DNA of 38,772 nucleotides from Candidatus Hydrogenedentota bacterium (GCA_029556545.1 JAKQEQ010000025.1:1-38772); one strand, 5' to 3'; shown: positions 1-8,198, counted from the first letter of the stretch. Numbers and translations are program-made. The notes: generated from the sequence alone by a model not told the origin.

Positions 1-105
1 GAGGGCGAAGGCGAGGGCGAAGGCGAGGGCGAAGGCGAGGGCGAAGGCGAGGGCGAAGGGGAAGGTGAGGGGGAGGGGGAGGGCGAAGGCGAGGGCGAAG
101 ACCCG
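1..105 (+). repeat. 12-bp minisatellite coding for a Gly-Glu linker
   Basis: The unit GAGGGCGAAGGC is repeated in tandem with small variants and is read in frame as E-G-E-G. It continues upstream out of the window. A shorter copy lies at about 533-565 in the same gene and separates the P domain from the C-terminal repeats. The linker is probably flexible and acidic. Copy number is likely to vary between strains through slippage. Confidence 0.9.
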
Positions 106-873
106 TGTGTTCTAGTGTTCGAAAGTTTCGAGTCGCAGATCATCGGCGATTACACGATAATTACTTCATCCATTGACGTTCCGGACTCGGCCACCGTTCA
201 GGACCTTGACGTCACGCTCAATGTGCATCACGGCTCGATTGCACAGCTTGTCGCGCAATTGGAGCCGCCCTCGGGCGTGCCGGTTACGCTGTTCACTCGT
301 TTGTCAGGAGACGGCGCGGACCTCATTGATACGACGTTCGATGATGAAGCGGATATCCCCTTCACTATGGGCGCAGGCCCTTATAGCGGCCATTACCGGC
401 CCTACTCGCCGCTCCGGCAACTGGACGGACGGGACATAGAGGGTGTGTGGACACTCACCATTTCCGACACGATGTACGGAGTAACGGGGACGCTGGAGAG
501 TTGGGCGCTTCGGGTTAACATTTGCCTGCCTGCCGAGGGCGAAGGGGAAGGCGAAGGCGAAGGGCAGGCGCCGCCGGGTTATCACGCTTCGGACTATGCA
601 CCCGCCGATTGGCTTGTCTCGCTCTCCGAACTGCTGCGCTTCATTCAGTTTTACAATAGCACCGGATTCCACTGCGACCCGCTCACGGAAGACGGATACA
701 CGCCCGGTCCGGGGGCGCAGGATTGCCTGCCGCATTCCGGGGACTATGCGCCTCATGACTGGGTCATCGAGATGAGCGAACTGCTGCGGATCATTCAGTT
801 TTACAACTCCGGCGGCTACCATATCTGCATCGATGGCGAAGACGGGTACTGCGCAGGGCCGGGACCGCAGTAG
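1..873 (+). CDS. Secreted P-domain protein with dockerin-like C-terminal repeats (5' end missing)
   Basis: The frame is open from base 1, so the gene starts before the window; a start at 115 is only the first internal ATG. About 35 residues of alternating Glu-Gly come first. Residues 45-178 read as a P/Homo B (proprotein convertase P) beta-sandwich: an early 'SSIDVPDSATV' strand and a late 'DIEGVWTLTISDTM' and 'GTLESWALRV' are typical. A second short Glu-Gly linker (about residues 179-190) leads to two repeats of about 47 residues (nt 580-720 and 721-870). Each has D-Y-A-P-x-D-W, then S-E-L-L-R-x-I-Q-F-Y-N-S, then E-D-G-Y-x-x-G-P-G. These resemble dockerin/EF-hand-like C-terminal modules, although the calcium ligands are not canonical. 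P domains usually accompany subtilisin-like peptidases, so the missing part may be a peptidase or another exported enzyme. That is inference. Confidence 0.8.
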   Translation, partial: EGEGEGEGEGEGEGEGEGEGEGEGEGEGEGEGEDPCVLVFESFESQIIGDYTIITSSIDVPDSATVQDLDVTLNVHHGSIAQLVAQLEPPSGVPVTLFTRLSGDGADLIDTTFDDEADIPFTMGAGPYSGHYRPYSPLRQLDGRDIEGVWTLTISDTMYGVTGTLESWALRVNICLPAEGEGEGEGEGQAPPGYHASDYAPADWLVSLSELLRFIQFYNSTGFHCDPLTEDGYTPGPGAQDCLPHSGDYAPHDWVIEMSELLRIIQFYNSGGYHICIDGEDGYCAGPGPQ

Positions 874-1818
874 CCGCAGCGGGATCCGGCGGCCACGACA
901 CAAACAGTTGCAAGCGCTCGCAAATCACCATAACAGTCCGCAAGCAATCATAAAGACACGCTAACGCACATACCACAAATCGCGAGGTCCGCAGCAGGGC
1001 CGTTGGCCGCAACCCCGCTCTGACTTGCCTCGGCGAGCGTAGCGAGAGACACAACGGGGCAAGAAAAGGACCATAGGGACCGAAGGGACCAAGAGGGACC
1101 GAAGGGTGCAGCGCGGCCTTCGATCCCGACCAAGACCTGACAAGAAGTCACTCGCCAGACGCGCAAATTCCTCGATACCCCGGTCTTCGGAATCCTCTAA
1201 CCCGCTTGTCGTCTCCCGAGGTCTTGCGCAGGGCGTGTCTTGGGCCACTCTTTGTCTCGCGACGACCTCACACGGACGGTCGCCTGACTGGCGCAGTCTG
1301 ATTCTCTCCACGAGGAGCGTTGCACGTTCATCGGGGGAATCTTCAGGCGTAGCATATCTCCCTCTGGGTATGGGCTGGCCGTGCACCGGCGGCGGGGGAG
1401 GAGGGACCGGGCAGTTTCGGATTGCATCTCGGGGATTGCTGGGAGGAGGCGTGGGATGAGTTCCTCGTGGAGTGCGTGAGCGGGTGCGTGGAATTCGGGG
1501 TAGGACTGTGCATGAGTGCCAGCGACGCGCACCGGAAAGGCTTCCGGCATGACTGCTTCACATTGCCACACGATAAGAATCTACTGAACATCGTGCGGTT
1601 GGCCCGATCCGGAGAGGTTTTCTCATGATCGTAAGTTCTTTTCATATAAGCTCATAGACGCCAGAATCGGTCATAGTTTCTTAGGTGCGTATATGACATG
1701 GTTTCGATGGCGGGAAGTGGGTTGTGGCGCGCGAAGTTGGGGTATCTCTTGACTGCTTCAGGATGAATCACCGATCAGGGGTGTAGCTGGCGGCGATTCT
1801 GCGGAGCGTGAATAAAAC

Positions 1819-1832
1819 ATAATATATATTAT
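1819..1832. repeat. Perfect 14-bp AT palindrome
   Basis: ATAATATATATTAT equals its own reverse complement. It is an AT island in an otherwise GC-rich region and could be a regulator site or promoter core. Nothing else supports a function. Confidence 0.5.
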
Positions 1833-1904
1833 CAGACACTATAACGCCGTCCCGATATCCCCGCCCTTGGCCGGAGTTACGGGAACGCTGTGTCGAAGCC
1901 GCCA

Positions 1905-1955
1905 CGTCGCCCGCGCCCATCGAGGAACGCCGGGACCTCTGCCGCGCTGGCGACG
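1905..1955 (-). other. Large stem-loop just downstream of zapA
   Basis: Outer arms CGTCGCC (1905-1911) and GGCGACG (1949-1955) pair perfectly. After one mismatch the stem extends by GCGC/GCGC, and an inner GAGG/CCTC pairing is possible. It begins 11 bp past the zapA stop. No U-tract follows on the minus strand, so it is not a standard intrinsic terminator. It could be a transcript-end hairpin or part of a structured RNA. Confidence 0.5.
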
Positions 1956-1966
1956 CCCCCGAGCCC

Positions 1967-2317
1967 TTACAGCAATCGCGGTCGGGATTTCGGCTTCGGT
2001 TTCGGCGCGGGCGGCGGGCTGCTGTCGCGAGCTTCTAGCATAATCGACTGCAGCCGCGTGTGGATACCGTCCAGTTCGGCGATGAAGCGGTTGTTCAGGG
2101 CACGGAGCTCATCTTCGAGTTCGCGGACGCGGACGGCGAATTCGTAAGCGGTGCGTAGTTGAAAGGCCAAGGTGTCGACGCGGATGCTGCTATCCTCGAT
2201 TTGCTTGTAGCGGGCGGTGACCTGGTCGGCGACTTCCTGGGAGTGGCGGGCGTCGATGTACTCGGGGACGGGGACGGCGATGCGGTTTATGGAGACGGTG
2301 ATGGGTTTGTCGGTCAT
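1967..2317 (-). CDS. zapA: Cell division protein ZapA family
   Basis: 116 residues. The N-terminal 'ITVSINRIAVPVP' and the following helix-rich stretch, with 'R...Y......R.....LAFQLRTAYEFAVRVRELEDELRAL', match the small ZapA fold, in which a beta strand and helix lead into a long coiled coil. The Pro/Lys-rich tail (last 18 residues) is unusual. ZapA binds FtsZ and crosslinks protofilaments at the cytoplasmic division ring. The start overlaps the upstream gene's stop in an ATGA, and GGAG lies 8 nt before it, so it is translationally coupled. A zapA after pheST is also seen in Firmicutes, which supports the call. ZapA sequences diverge strongly, so the assignment rests on fold pattern and context. 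Confidence 0.75.
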   Translation of the reverse strand: MTDKPITVSINRIAVPVPEYIDARHSQEVADQVTARYKQIEDSSIRVDTLAFQLRTAYEFAVRVRELEDELRALNNRFIAELDGIHTRLQSIMLEARDSSPPPAPKPKPKSRPRLL

Positions 2318-2637
2318 TGGAGGAACTCCCCCGTCAGTCGCTTGGTGAATTGCAGGATTCGCGTGAGGCGCTCGTGAAGTTCGGCATAGGCGTCCTCGAA
2401 ACGGGCAAGGCGCTGTTGAAGGACGTCATAGTGCGGGACGGTGTCCCGGAGCGCGGCGAGTTCCTGGCCGACGTCCCAGTAACGCTGGCGGAGGTCGTCG
2501 GCCAGGGTCTCCTGGGCGCAGGCCGTCTCGCGAAGGTCTGTCAGGAGGTCGCGCATGGCCTCCAGGTCCCGGTGGACCTGGTCCAGTTGGGCCTGGAGCA
2601 TTGGGCCAGGCTCAGCGAAGCTCCGCTTGATAGGCAT
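2314..2637 (-). CDS. Coiled-coil protein between pheT and zapA
   Basis: 107 residues, which I do not recognise as a named family. Nearly the whole protein is predicted helix with heptad-like Leu spacing (residues 14-105), rich in Asp, Arg, Gln and Leu, and without signal peptide or membrane segment. The chosen ATG at 2637 has AGGG 9 nt upstream and lies 26 nt inside the pheT end. An internal ATG at 2601 would start after the pheT stop but lacks a clear ribosome-binding site. Its stop overlaps the zapA start (ATGA). The tight coupling suggests a cytoplasmic partner in division, perhaps ZapB-like in role. That is inference from position and coiled-coil character only. Confidence 0.7.
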   Translation of the reverse strand: MPIKRSFAEPGPMLQAQLDQVHRDLEAMRDLLTDLRETACAQETLADDLRQRYWDVGQELAALRDTVPHYDVLQQRLARFEDAYAELHERLTRILQFTKRLTGEFLQ

Positions 2638-5008
2638 GTTTGAGGGCCCTGAGTATCTTGTCGCAGGCTTTTTCCGTGTCGGCGTCGATGAGCGTGCGGT
2701 CGGGCGACTGGAAGACGAAGCCGAGGGCGACGCTCTTCTTCCCCGCCGGGACCTGCTTGCCTTCGTAAATGTCGAAGATTTCGACCCGCTGCAAGAGCTT
2801 CCCTCCCGCGCGACGCGCCGCCTCGCAGATGGCCCCCGCGGGGACTTCGGCATCCACGACGACGGCCATGTCGCGCAATGACGGCGGAAACGCGGGGATA
2901 GACTGGAACTGGCTGTAGCGTTGCGGTAGGCGGAGCAGCGGGTCGAGGTTAAGCTCAAGTAAGTAAACGTCTTGCGGTATATCGAGGGATCGAAGGACAT
3001 GCGGATGGATGCGGCCGCAGCGTCCGATAACTTCGCCGTCTGCGGCGATGTTCGCGCCTTGGCCCGCTTGGAAGAGCGCGCTTTCGGACACGGTGAACTC
3101 GAACCCCGCGCCGAAGTGTTCGATGACGCGCTCGGCGAGTCCCTTGAGGTCATGAAAATCGACCGCGCGGGGCGCGCGGCTCCAGTAGCGGTCCTCCGCC
3201 GCGCCGCTCAAGGCAATGGCGAGGCCGGGTGTCTCGTCCGGTAGTTCCCGGTCGGCACGGGGCCGATAGACGGGCCCAATCTCGAAGAGGGCGAGATCGT
3301 TTGAGCCGTGGCGGATGTTGAACGCGACATTATTGAGGATGCCGGGCGCAAGAGAGGACCGCATGGCGGCCTGTCTCTCCGAGAGGGGGTTTTCGAGGCG
3401 GACCATGTCAAGGTAGGCGTCTTCGAGGCCGCAGTTGCGCACGGCGTCGTCGGAACTGAAAGTCCAGTTACATACCTCGGTGAGACCATAGCCGACCAGC
3501 AGGCGGCGGAGCGCGGCAAGGGCGTCGTGTTCGGGAGCGAATCGCACCTCGATGGGACGCACGGAGGGCACCGTGACGGGGATATGCTCGTAGCCGTGGA
3601 AGCGGGCGATTTCCTCGATGAGGTCTGCTTCCTCGGCGACGTCGTGCCGCCAGGTGGGCACGCGGACAGTGCAAGTGTCCGGGGATTCGTTCACGACCTC
3701 GAAGCCAAGGTCGGTCAGATACTTGCGCTGATTATCGGGGGGGACATGCGCGCCCAGGAGGGCGTTGTTGCGATCATAGCGCAACGTGACTTCGCGGCGG
3801 GGAACCGGCTCGGGATAGGCGTCGAGGAGCCCTTGGGCGACTTCGGCGGAGGCCAACTCCTGCATGAGCGCCGCGGCGCGGTTGATGGCGTATTCGGCCA
3901 TTTCGGGGTCCGCTCCGCGCTGGAAGCGCTGGGACGACTCGGTCATCAGACCCAAGGCGCGCGACGTGCGCCGTATCGAGACGGGGTCGAAATAGGCGCT
4001 TTCGAGGAAAACGGTGGTGGTCCCCTCCCCCACTTCGCTGTGCTCGCCGCCCATGATGCCGGCGACGGCCTGGGGACGCTCCGCATCCGCGATGACAAGC
4101 ATCTGGTCGGTCAGCGTGCGCGCCTCGCCGTCGAGGGTGCGCATGGTCTCGCCGGGCTTGGCGCGGCGTACGATGACGCGGTGCTCGGCGAGGAGGGAGT
4201 AGTCGAAGGCGTGAAGGGGATGCCCGGTTTCGAGGAGCACGTAATTCGTGACGTCGACGACGTTGTTGATGGGTCGCTGGCCGGCGGCGAGAAGGCGCTT
4301 GCACATCCAGTCCGGCGAGGGACCGACCTTCACCCCGTTGAGCACGCGCCCGATATAGCGCGGGCACAGCACGGGCGCTTCATTGGTGACGGACGAAAAC
4401 TGGGAAGCGGGTGTGGCCATCTCCTGGAGTTTGATGGCCGGGACGTGCAGGGGGCGTCCGTAGCGCGCCGCGAGTTCGCGAGCTACTCCGATCATGCTGG
4501 CCCAGTCGCCGCGATTGGGCAGGACCTCGATCTCGAACACGACGTCGTCGAGGCCGAGGTACGGTTTGGCGTCCCTGCCGACGGGCGTCGCCGGGTCCAT
4601 GATGATGAGGCCGGAGTGGTCCTCGCCGAGGCCGAGTTCGTCGGCGGCGCACATCATGCCGTAGGAGTCAACGCCGCGCATCTTGCGTTTGGTAATTTCG
4701 AAGCCGCCGGCAAGCTTCGCGCCGACGACCGCCGTGGGGACCTTATCGCCCACTTTCATGTTCTTGGCGCCGCAGATGATCTGGAGCGGCTCTCCGTGGC
4801 CGACATCCGTCTTGCACACGACGAGATTGTCCGCGTCGGGGTGCGGTTCGATGGAGAGAATCCGCCCGACGAACACGTTGGTAATGTCGGCGCCGAGTTG
4901 CTCGACGGCCTCGATTTCGAGCCCGAGCATCGTCATGTCTTCGGCGAGTTGGTCAGCGTCGACGTCGATATCCACGTAGTCTTTCAGCCAATTGAGGGAA
5001 ATGCGCAT
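2612..5008 (-). CDS. pheT: Phenylalanine--tRNA ligase beta subunit
   Basis: 798 residues, the usual length for bacterial PheT. It starts 'MRISLNWLKDYVD', which is characteristic; the frame stays open further upstream but that part is not PheT-like and overlaps pheS. A tRNA-binding EMAP-II-like domain follows (about 40-150, with 'VGRILSIEPHPDADNL' and 'ICGAKNMKVGDKV'). Then come the B3/B4 editing domain (about 205-375), the B5 domain (about 400-475), the catalytic-like core, and a C-terminal FDX-ACB anticodon-binding domain (about 705-798, 'FPPSLRDMAVVVD'). With PheS it forms the alpha2-beta2 synthetase charging tRNA-Phe. The start is 2 bp after the pheS stop. Confidence 0.97.
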   Translation of the reverse strand: MRISLNWLKDYVDIDVDADQLAEDMTMLGLEIEAVEQLGADITNVFVGRILSIEPHPDADNLVVCKTDVGHGEPLQIICGAKNMKVGDKVPTAVVGAKLAGGFEITKRKMRGVDSYGMMCAADELGLGEDHSGLIIMDPATPVGRDAKPYLGLDDVVFEIEVLPNRGDWASMIGVARELAARYGRPLHVPAIKLQEMATPASQFSSVTNEAPVLCPRYIGRVLNGVKVGPSPDWMCKRLLAAGQRPINNVVDVTNYVLLETGHPLHAFDYSLLAEHRVIVRRAKPGETMRTLDGEARTLTDQMLVIADAERPQAVAGIMGGEHSEVGEGTTTVFLESAYFDPVSIRRTSRALGLMTESSQRFQRGADPEMAEYAINRAAALMQELASAEVAQGLLDAYPEPVPRREVTLRYDRNNALLGAHVPPDNQRKYLTDLGFEVVNESPDTCTVRVPTWRHDVAEEADLIEEIARFHGYEHIPVTVPSVRPIEVRFAPEHDALAALRRLLVGYGLTEVCNWTFSSDDAVRNCGLEDAYLDMVRLENPLSERQAAMRSSLAPGILNNVAFNIRHGSNDLALFEIGPVYRPRADRELPDETPGLAIALSGAAEDRYWSRAPRAVDFHDLKGLAERVIEHFGAGFEFTVSESALFQAGQGANIAADGEVIGRCGRIHPHVLRSLDIPQDVYLLELNLDPLLRLPQRYSQFQSIPAFPPSLRDMAVVVDAEVPAGAICEAARRAGGKLLQRVEIFDIYEGKQVPAGKKSVALGFVFQSPDRTLIDADTEKACDKILRALKHAYQAELR

Positions 5009-5010
5009 GG

Positions 5011-6027
5011 TCAGAACTGCTCCAGGAATCGGACGTCGTTTTCGTAGAGGAAGCTGATGCTGCTGATGGCGTGGCGAAGCATCGCGATCCGGTCGACGCC
5101 CATGCCGAAGGCGTATCCGGTATAGGTTTCGTAATCGTATCCGGCGTAGCCGAAGACGTTCGGGTGCACCATGCCGCAGCCGAGGATTTCGAGCCAGCCG
5201 CTGTGCTTGCATACCCTGCATCCGGCGCCGCGGCACACCGAGCACGAGATGTCCATCTCGGCCGAGGGCTCGGTGAAGGGGAAGAAGTGCGGGCGGAACC
5301 TGGCCTTGGTGTCTGGGCCGAAGAAGCGGCGGACAAAGAGCGCGAGGGTGCCCTTCAGGTCCGCGAAGGTGACGCCGTGGTCCACGAGGAGACCCTCGAT
5401 CTGATAGAACATGGGGCTGTGGCTGGCGTCGTTGTCCACGCGGTAGGTGCGGCCCGGCACGACGATGGCGACCGGCGGCTGGGTGCGTTCCATGACGCGC
5501 ATCTGGACGGGCGAGGTGTGGGTGCGCAGGACCACGCCGGGCTTGACGAAGAAGGTGTCGTGACTGTCGCGCGCGGGATGGTCGGACGGTGTGTTCAGGC
5601 TGTCGAAATTGTAGTATTCCGTTTCGACGTCGGGCCCGGCGGCCACTTGAAAGCCCAATTCGACGAAGATGCCCACGATATCGTCGATGACCTGGTTGAT
5701 TACGTGCATGTGACCCTGCCGCGGGCGGCGCCCCGGCAGGGAGAGGTCGACCGCTTCCGCGGCGGCGCGGGCCGCGAGATCGCGGGCCTCGAGTTCCTGC
5801 TTGCGCGCTTCGAGCGCGCTGGTCAGTGCTTCCTTGACCTCGTTGATGGCTTTGCCGAGGGCGGGCCGGTCCTCCGGCGACGTCTCGCCAAGGAGGCGCA
5901 TGAGCGCCGCGATCCTGCCCTTGCGCCCGAGGAAACGGACGCGCGACTCTTCGAGCGCGCGCAGGTCCTCGAGGGCGTCGATTTCCTCCATCGCCGCCTG
6001 ACGAACGGCCTCACAGTCCGCGTTCAT
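5011..6027 (-). CDS. pheS: Phenylalanine--tRNA ligase alpha subunit
   Basis: 338 residues, full length. The N-terminal helical coiled coil (about 1-85, with 'FLGRKGRIAALM') binds tRNA-Phe. Class II motif 2 ('FDSLNTPSDHPARD' followed by 'DTFFV', about 150-170) and motif 3 near the C terminus ('GMGVDRIAMLRH') are intact. It forms adenylate and charges tRNA-Phe with PheT. The ATG at 6027 has GAGGAG 5 nt upstream. A palindromic repeat lies between it and yggS, so the pheST-zapA part could have its own transcript, although no gene or clear promoter intervenes. Confidence 0.97.
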   Translation of the reverse strand: MNADCEAVRQAAMEEIDALEDLRALEESRVRFLGRKGRIAALMRLLGETSPEDRPALGKAINEVKEALTSALEARKQELEARDLAARAAAEAVDLSLPGRRPRQGHMHVINQVIDDIVGIFVELGFQVAAGPDVETEYYNFDSLNTPSDHPARDSHDTFFVKPGVVLRTHTSPVQMRVMERTQPPVAIVVPGRTYRVDNDASHSPMFYQIEGLLVDHGVTFADLKGTLALFVRRFFGPDTKARFRPHFFPFTEPSAEMDISCSVCRGAGCRVCKHSGWLEILGCGMVHPNVFGYAGYDYETYTGYAFGMGVDRIAMLRHAISSISFLYENDVRFLEQF

Positions 6028-6042
6028 TACGACTCCTCATGT

Positions 6043-6096
6043 TTCGGGGGCGAGATGCCCGTGCTCCAATCGGGGGCAGGATGCCCCCGCTCCTAT
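6043..6096. repeat. Double copy of the GC-rich palindromic repeat
   Basis: Two adjacent palindromes, GGGGGCgagaTGCCC-GTGCTCC and CGGGGGCaggatGCCCCCGCTCCTAT, each end in CTCC(TAT). The second supplies the stop codon of yggS (TAG at 6093-6095 on the minus strand), so the repeat abuts the coding end exactly. The same family occurs at several other places in this window. Confidence 0.85.
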
Positions 6097-6806
6097 ATAA
6101 ACAAGGCCGTGCCTATGCGCACCTGCGTGGCCCCTTCCTCGATGGCCGTCTCGAAGTCGTCCGACATGCCCATGGACCGCTCCGGCAGCGCGAAGCGGTC
6201 CGCCAATGCGCGCAGGCCGCCGAATACGCCGCGGAGCACGACCTCCGGCGCGCCAAAGGGGGCCATGGTCATGAGCCCTTCGACACGGAGCCGGTCCAGG
6301 CCGCTTATGTGTTCAAGCGCGGCCTCGATCGCGTCGGGGGCGAACCCGTGCTTTTGCGATTCGCCGGAAACGTTGACTTCGATGAGCACCCGGAGCCGCC
6401 GATCCTGTTCCATGCAGCGCTGCTGGAGCGCGTCCGCGAGTTCGAGCCGGTCCACGGCGTCCACGGTGTCGAACAAGGCCGCCACGTCCCGCGCCTTCCG
6501 GCGCTGTACAGTCCCAATCATATGCCAGCATGGGCGGTACTTTTCCAGTTCGGCGATTTTGATTCTGGCCTGATCGACGCGGTTCTCACCGAGGTCGGTC
6601 ACGCCGAGGGCGATAAGCGCGCGGATTTCCTCGATGTCGACGGTTTTTGTAACGGCCACGAGTCGCACGTCCTCGGGGCGGCGTCCCGCGCGTGCGGCGG
6701 CGTCGGCGATGCGGTCGCGCACAGCGGCAAGATTGCTCGCGATGTTTTCAAGAGTCGGCACGAGGTCGTCTTTCTCCGCGTTGGGCCGCGCATTCGCGGT
6801 CGGCAT
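6093..6806 (-). CDS. yggS: YggS/PROSC family PLP-binding protein
   Basis: 237 residues from the ATG at 6806, which sits 4 bp after the upstream stop; the frame could start further upstream but would then overlap that gene. It has the single alanine-racemase-like TIM barrel of the family: 'VRLVAVTKT' with the PLP-binding Lys near residue 49, 'LGENRVDQA', 'WHMIGTVQRRKA' (usually HFIGxLQxNK), 'VNVSGESQKHGF', 'GLMTMAPFG', and 'SMGMSDDFETAIEEGATQVRIGTALFI' features. This family handles PLP homeostasis in the cytoplasm and has no known turnover reaction. It lies in the same run as recF and dciA. Confidence 0.93.
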   Translation of the reverse strand: MPTANARPNAEKDDLVPTLENIASNLAAVRDRIADAAARAGRRPEDVRLVAVTKTVDIEEIRALIALGVTDLGENRVDQARIKIAELEKYRPCWHMIGTVQRRKARDVAALFDTVDAVDRLELADALQQRCMEQDRRLRVLIEVNVSGESQKHGFAPDAIEAALEHISGLDRLRVEGLMTMAPFGAPEVVLRGVFGGLRALADRFALPERSMGMSDDFETAIEEGATQVRIGTALFI

Positions 6807-6810
6807 CACC

Positions 6811-7143
6811 CTATAATTCCTCATCATCGGGTTCGAGCGTGACAAACAAGTCGCTGATCAGTTCCTTGCCCGCCATGCGATTGATGCGCTTGATGATGCC
6901 CCACTTGTCGTAGCAGAAGCGATGCATCCAGACGGCGCTGTCGGCGCGGACGCGCAACTGGCCGTCCTTGACGGTGTAGGGTTGGCCGTGTGCGCTGAGG
7001 CGCTTGCCCGCGAGTTCGTCCCAATGCTCCCAGATTCGGGCGAGTTCGAGGTTCTTCGCGAGCTTTCCTGAAGCGGCAAGCTTGGCGATGATATCGGCGA
7101 CGGGCGTAACCCCGTCAAATCGCTTGGACCGTTCCTCGTTCAA
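6811..7143 (-). CDS. dciA: DUF721 / DciA-like protein
   Basis: 110 residues. 'IIAKLAASGKLAKNLELARIWEHWDELAGKRLSAHGQPYTVKDGQLRVRADSAVWMH' and a later 'IIKRIN' match the compact KH-like DUF721 domain, with the typical tryptophan pair and a 'G.L.V...S..W' motif. Family members (DciA) recruit or load the replicative helicase in bacteria lacking DnaC or DnaI. The only fitting start is TTG at 7143, inside the recF 3' end (29 bp overlap), with GGCGGAA a short distance upstream, so expression depends on recF translation. The recF-DUF721 order is a common one. The functional claim is by family. Confidence 0.8.
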   Translation of the reverse strand: MNEERSKRFDGVTPVADIIAKLAASGKLAKNLELARIWEHWDELAGKRLSAHGQPYTVKDGQLRVRADSAVWMHRFCYDKWGIIKRINRMAGKELISDLFVTLEPDDEEL

Positions 7144-8188
7144 TGCGAAATTCCGCCCAGTCCGCCCCGAATCGACCGGGGCGCGGTTCGAGTTCCGTTG
7201 TGGTGACGAGGCACTGGGTTTCTCGGGGAATCGCCGCGACGAGGCGCCTCGCGCGCGCCTCGTCGAGTTCCGCCAGGACCTCGTCCAGCATCAATACAGG
7301 ATACTCTCCCGCGCGCGCCTTGACCAATTCGAGTTCGGCGAGCTTGAGAACGAGCGCGGCGGTCTTCTGCTGGCCCTGCGAGGCAAAGAGCCGGGCGGAT
7401 TTGTCGGCGATGTGGATATCCAGGTCGTCCCGGTGCGGTCCCCGGGTCGTGGCCGCGCGTTTGAGGTCGGTGTCGCGCGCCTTGACGAGGGCGGCGGCGA
7501 GTTGGTCCGGATCGGGCACGTCGGGACGATAGGCCAGCGCAAGCGGTTCCTGTTCCGCAAGGCGGGCATAGGCGTCGGCCCCGTGCCGCGCCAGTTCCTG
7601 GATGTAGGCCTCCCGTTCGCGCATGAGCGTGGCGCCGTCGCGTGCGAGTTGGGCCTCCCACACATCGAACATCGCGGGGTCCGATTCCTGGCGGCGGAGC
7701 AGTTCGTTGCGCTGTCGGAGCGCCTGCCGGTATTGCTGCAAGGCGTTCAGGTACGGCGGACTCACCTGCGAGATTTCCATATCGAGAAATCGCCGCCGGA
7801 TTGCTGCGCCGCCCCGGACGAGTTCCGCGTCTTCGGGGCAGAACAGAACGACGTGAATCTTGCCTAGGATGTCGCTCAGGCGCGTCTGCGGCACGCCGTT
7901 CACCTGAAATCGCTTGATGCCCTCCCGCCAGCGCGCGTCGATGGTCACCTCACGGTCCGCGCGCAGCGCATCGAGGCGCACGTGGAACCCGGGGCACCCG
8001 TGGCGGACAAGTTCGGCGTCCTGGTTGGTGCGGTGGCTTTTCGTGACGGCCGCGAAGAGCACGGCCTCGAAGAGCGAGGTCTTACCTTGCGCGTTGGCTC
8101 CGCGCAAGAGGGTAGTGCCGGGAGCGGGCTCGAAGGCGGTCTCGGCGAGGCAGCGAAAATCGCGGCACGCGACGCGAATCAGGCGCAT
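7115..8188 (-). CDS. recF: DNA replication and repair protein RecF
   Basis: 357 residues, the usual length. Walker A is 'GANAQGKTS' at residues 30-38. The family signature around 'FCPEDAELVRGGAAIRRRFLD' is present, as are 'GPHRDDLDI', an ABC-type signature region 'FASQGQQKTAALVLKLAE', and Walker B 'YPVLMLDEVLAELD' near residue 310. RecF is an SMC-like ATPase that works with RecO and RecR in RecA loading at gaps and stalled forks. The ATG at 8188 has TAGGAGG 7 nt upstream, overlapping the stop of the HDOD gene. It is followed by dciA as in many genomes; dnaN and gyrB are not here. Confidence 0.96.
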   Translation of the reverse strand: MRLIRVACRDFRCLAETAFEPAPGTTLLRGANAQGKTSLFEAVLFAAVTKSHRTNQDAELVRHGCPGFHVRLDALRADREVTIDARWREGIKRFQVNGVPQTRLSDILGKIHVVLFCPEDAELVRGGAAIRRRFLDMEISQVSPPYLNALQQYRQALRQRNELLRRQESDPAMFDVWEAQLARDGATLMREREAYIQELARHGADAYARLAEQEPLALAYRPDVPDPDQLAAALVKARDTDLKRAATTRGPHRDDLDIHIADKSARLFASQGQQKTAALVLKLAELELVKARAGEYPVLMLDEVLAELDEARARRLVAAIPRETQCLVTTTELEPRPGRFGADWAEFRIERGTVQAI

Positions 8189-8198
8189 GGCGCGCCTC

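Larger units (their letters stand above)
874..1966. other. 1.1-kb region without a convincing gene
   Basis: The gap lies between a plus-strand gene end and the zapA end. Reading frames of 68-141 codons exist on both strands but have no recognisable domain or credible ribosome-binding site, and they overlap one another. Visible structure includes degenerate GGGACC-rich repeats near 1067-1105, a G-rich tract near 1390-1410, a markedly AT-richer stretch at about 1630-1850, a perfect AT palindrome (1819-1832), and a strong hairpin (1905-1955). I see no tRNA or rRNA. An unrecognised small RNA in the AT-rich part cannot be excluded. Confidence 0.6.

Noticed and set aside
961-1645. Open frames on both strands in the 874-1966 gap
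   Set aside because: They have no domain or ribosome-binding site, are rich in Arg and Ser from GC-rich noncoding sequence, and overlap one another.
3308-5047. 579-codon plus-strand open frame
   Set aside because: It is the mirror of pheT; pheT has full-length family domains and coupling to pheS.
5009-5245. 79-codon N-terminal extension of PheT
   Set aside because: The extension overlaps pheS and is Arg-rich shadow sequence. The conserved PheT start at 5008 is 2 bp after the pheS stop.
5071-6573. 500-codon plus-strand open frame
   Set aside because: It is antisense to pheS and yggS and has no recognisable protein.
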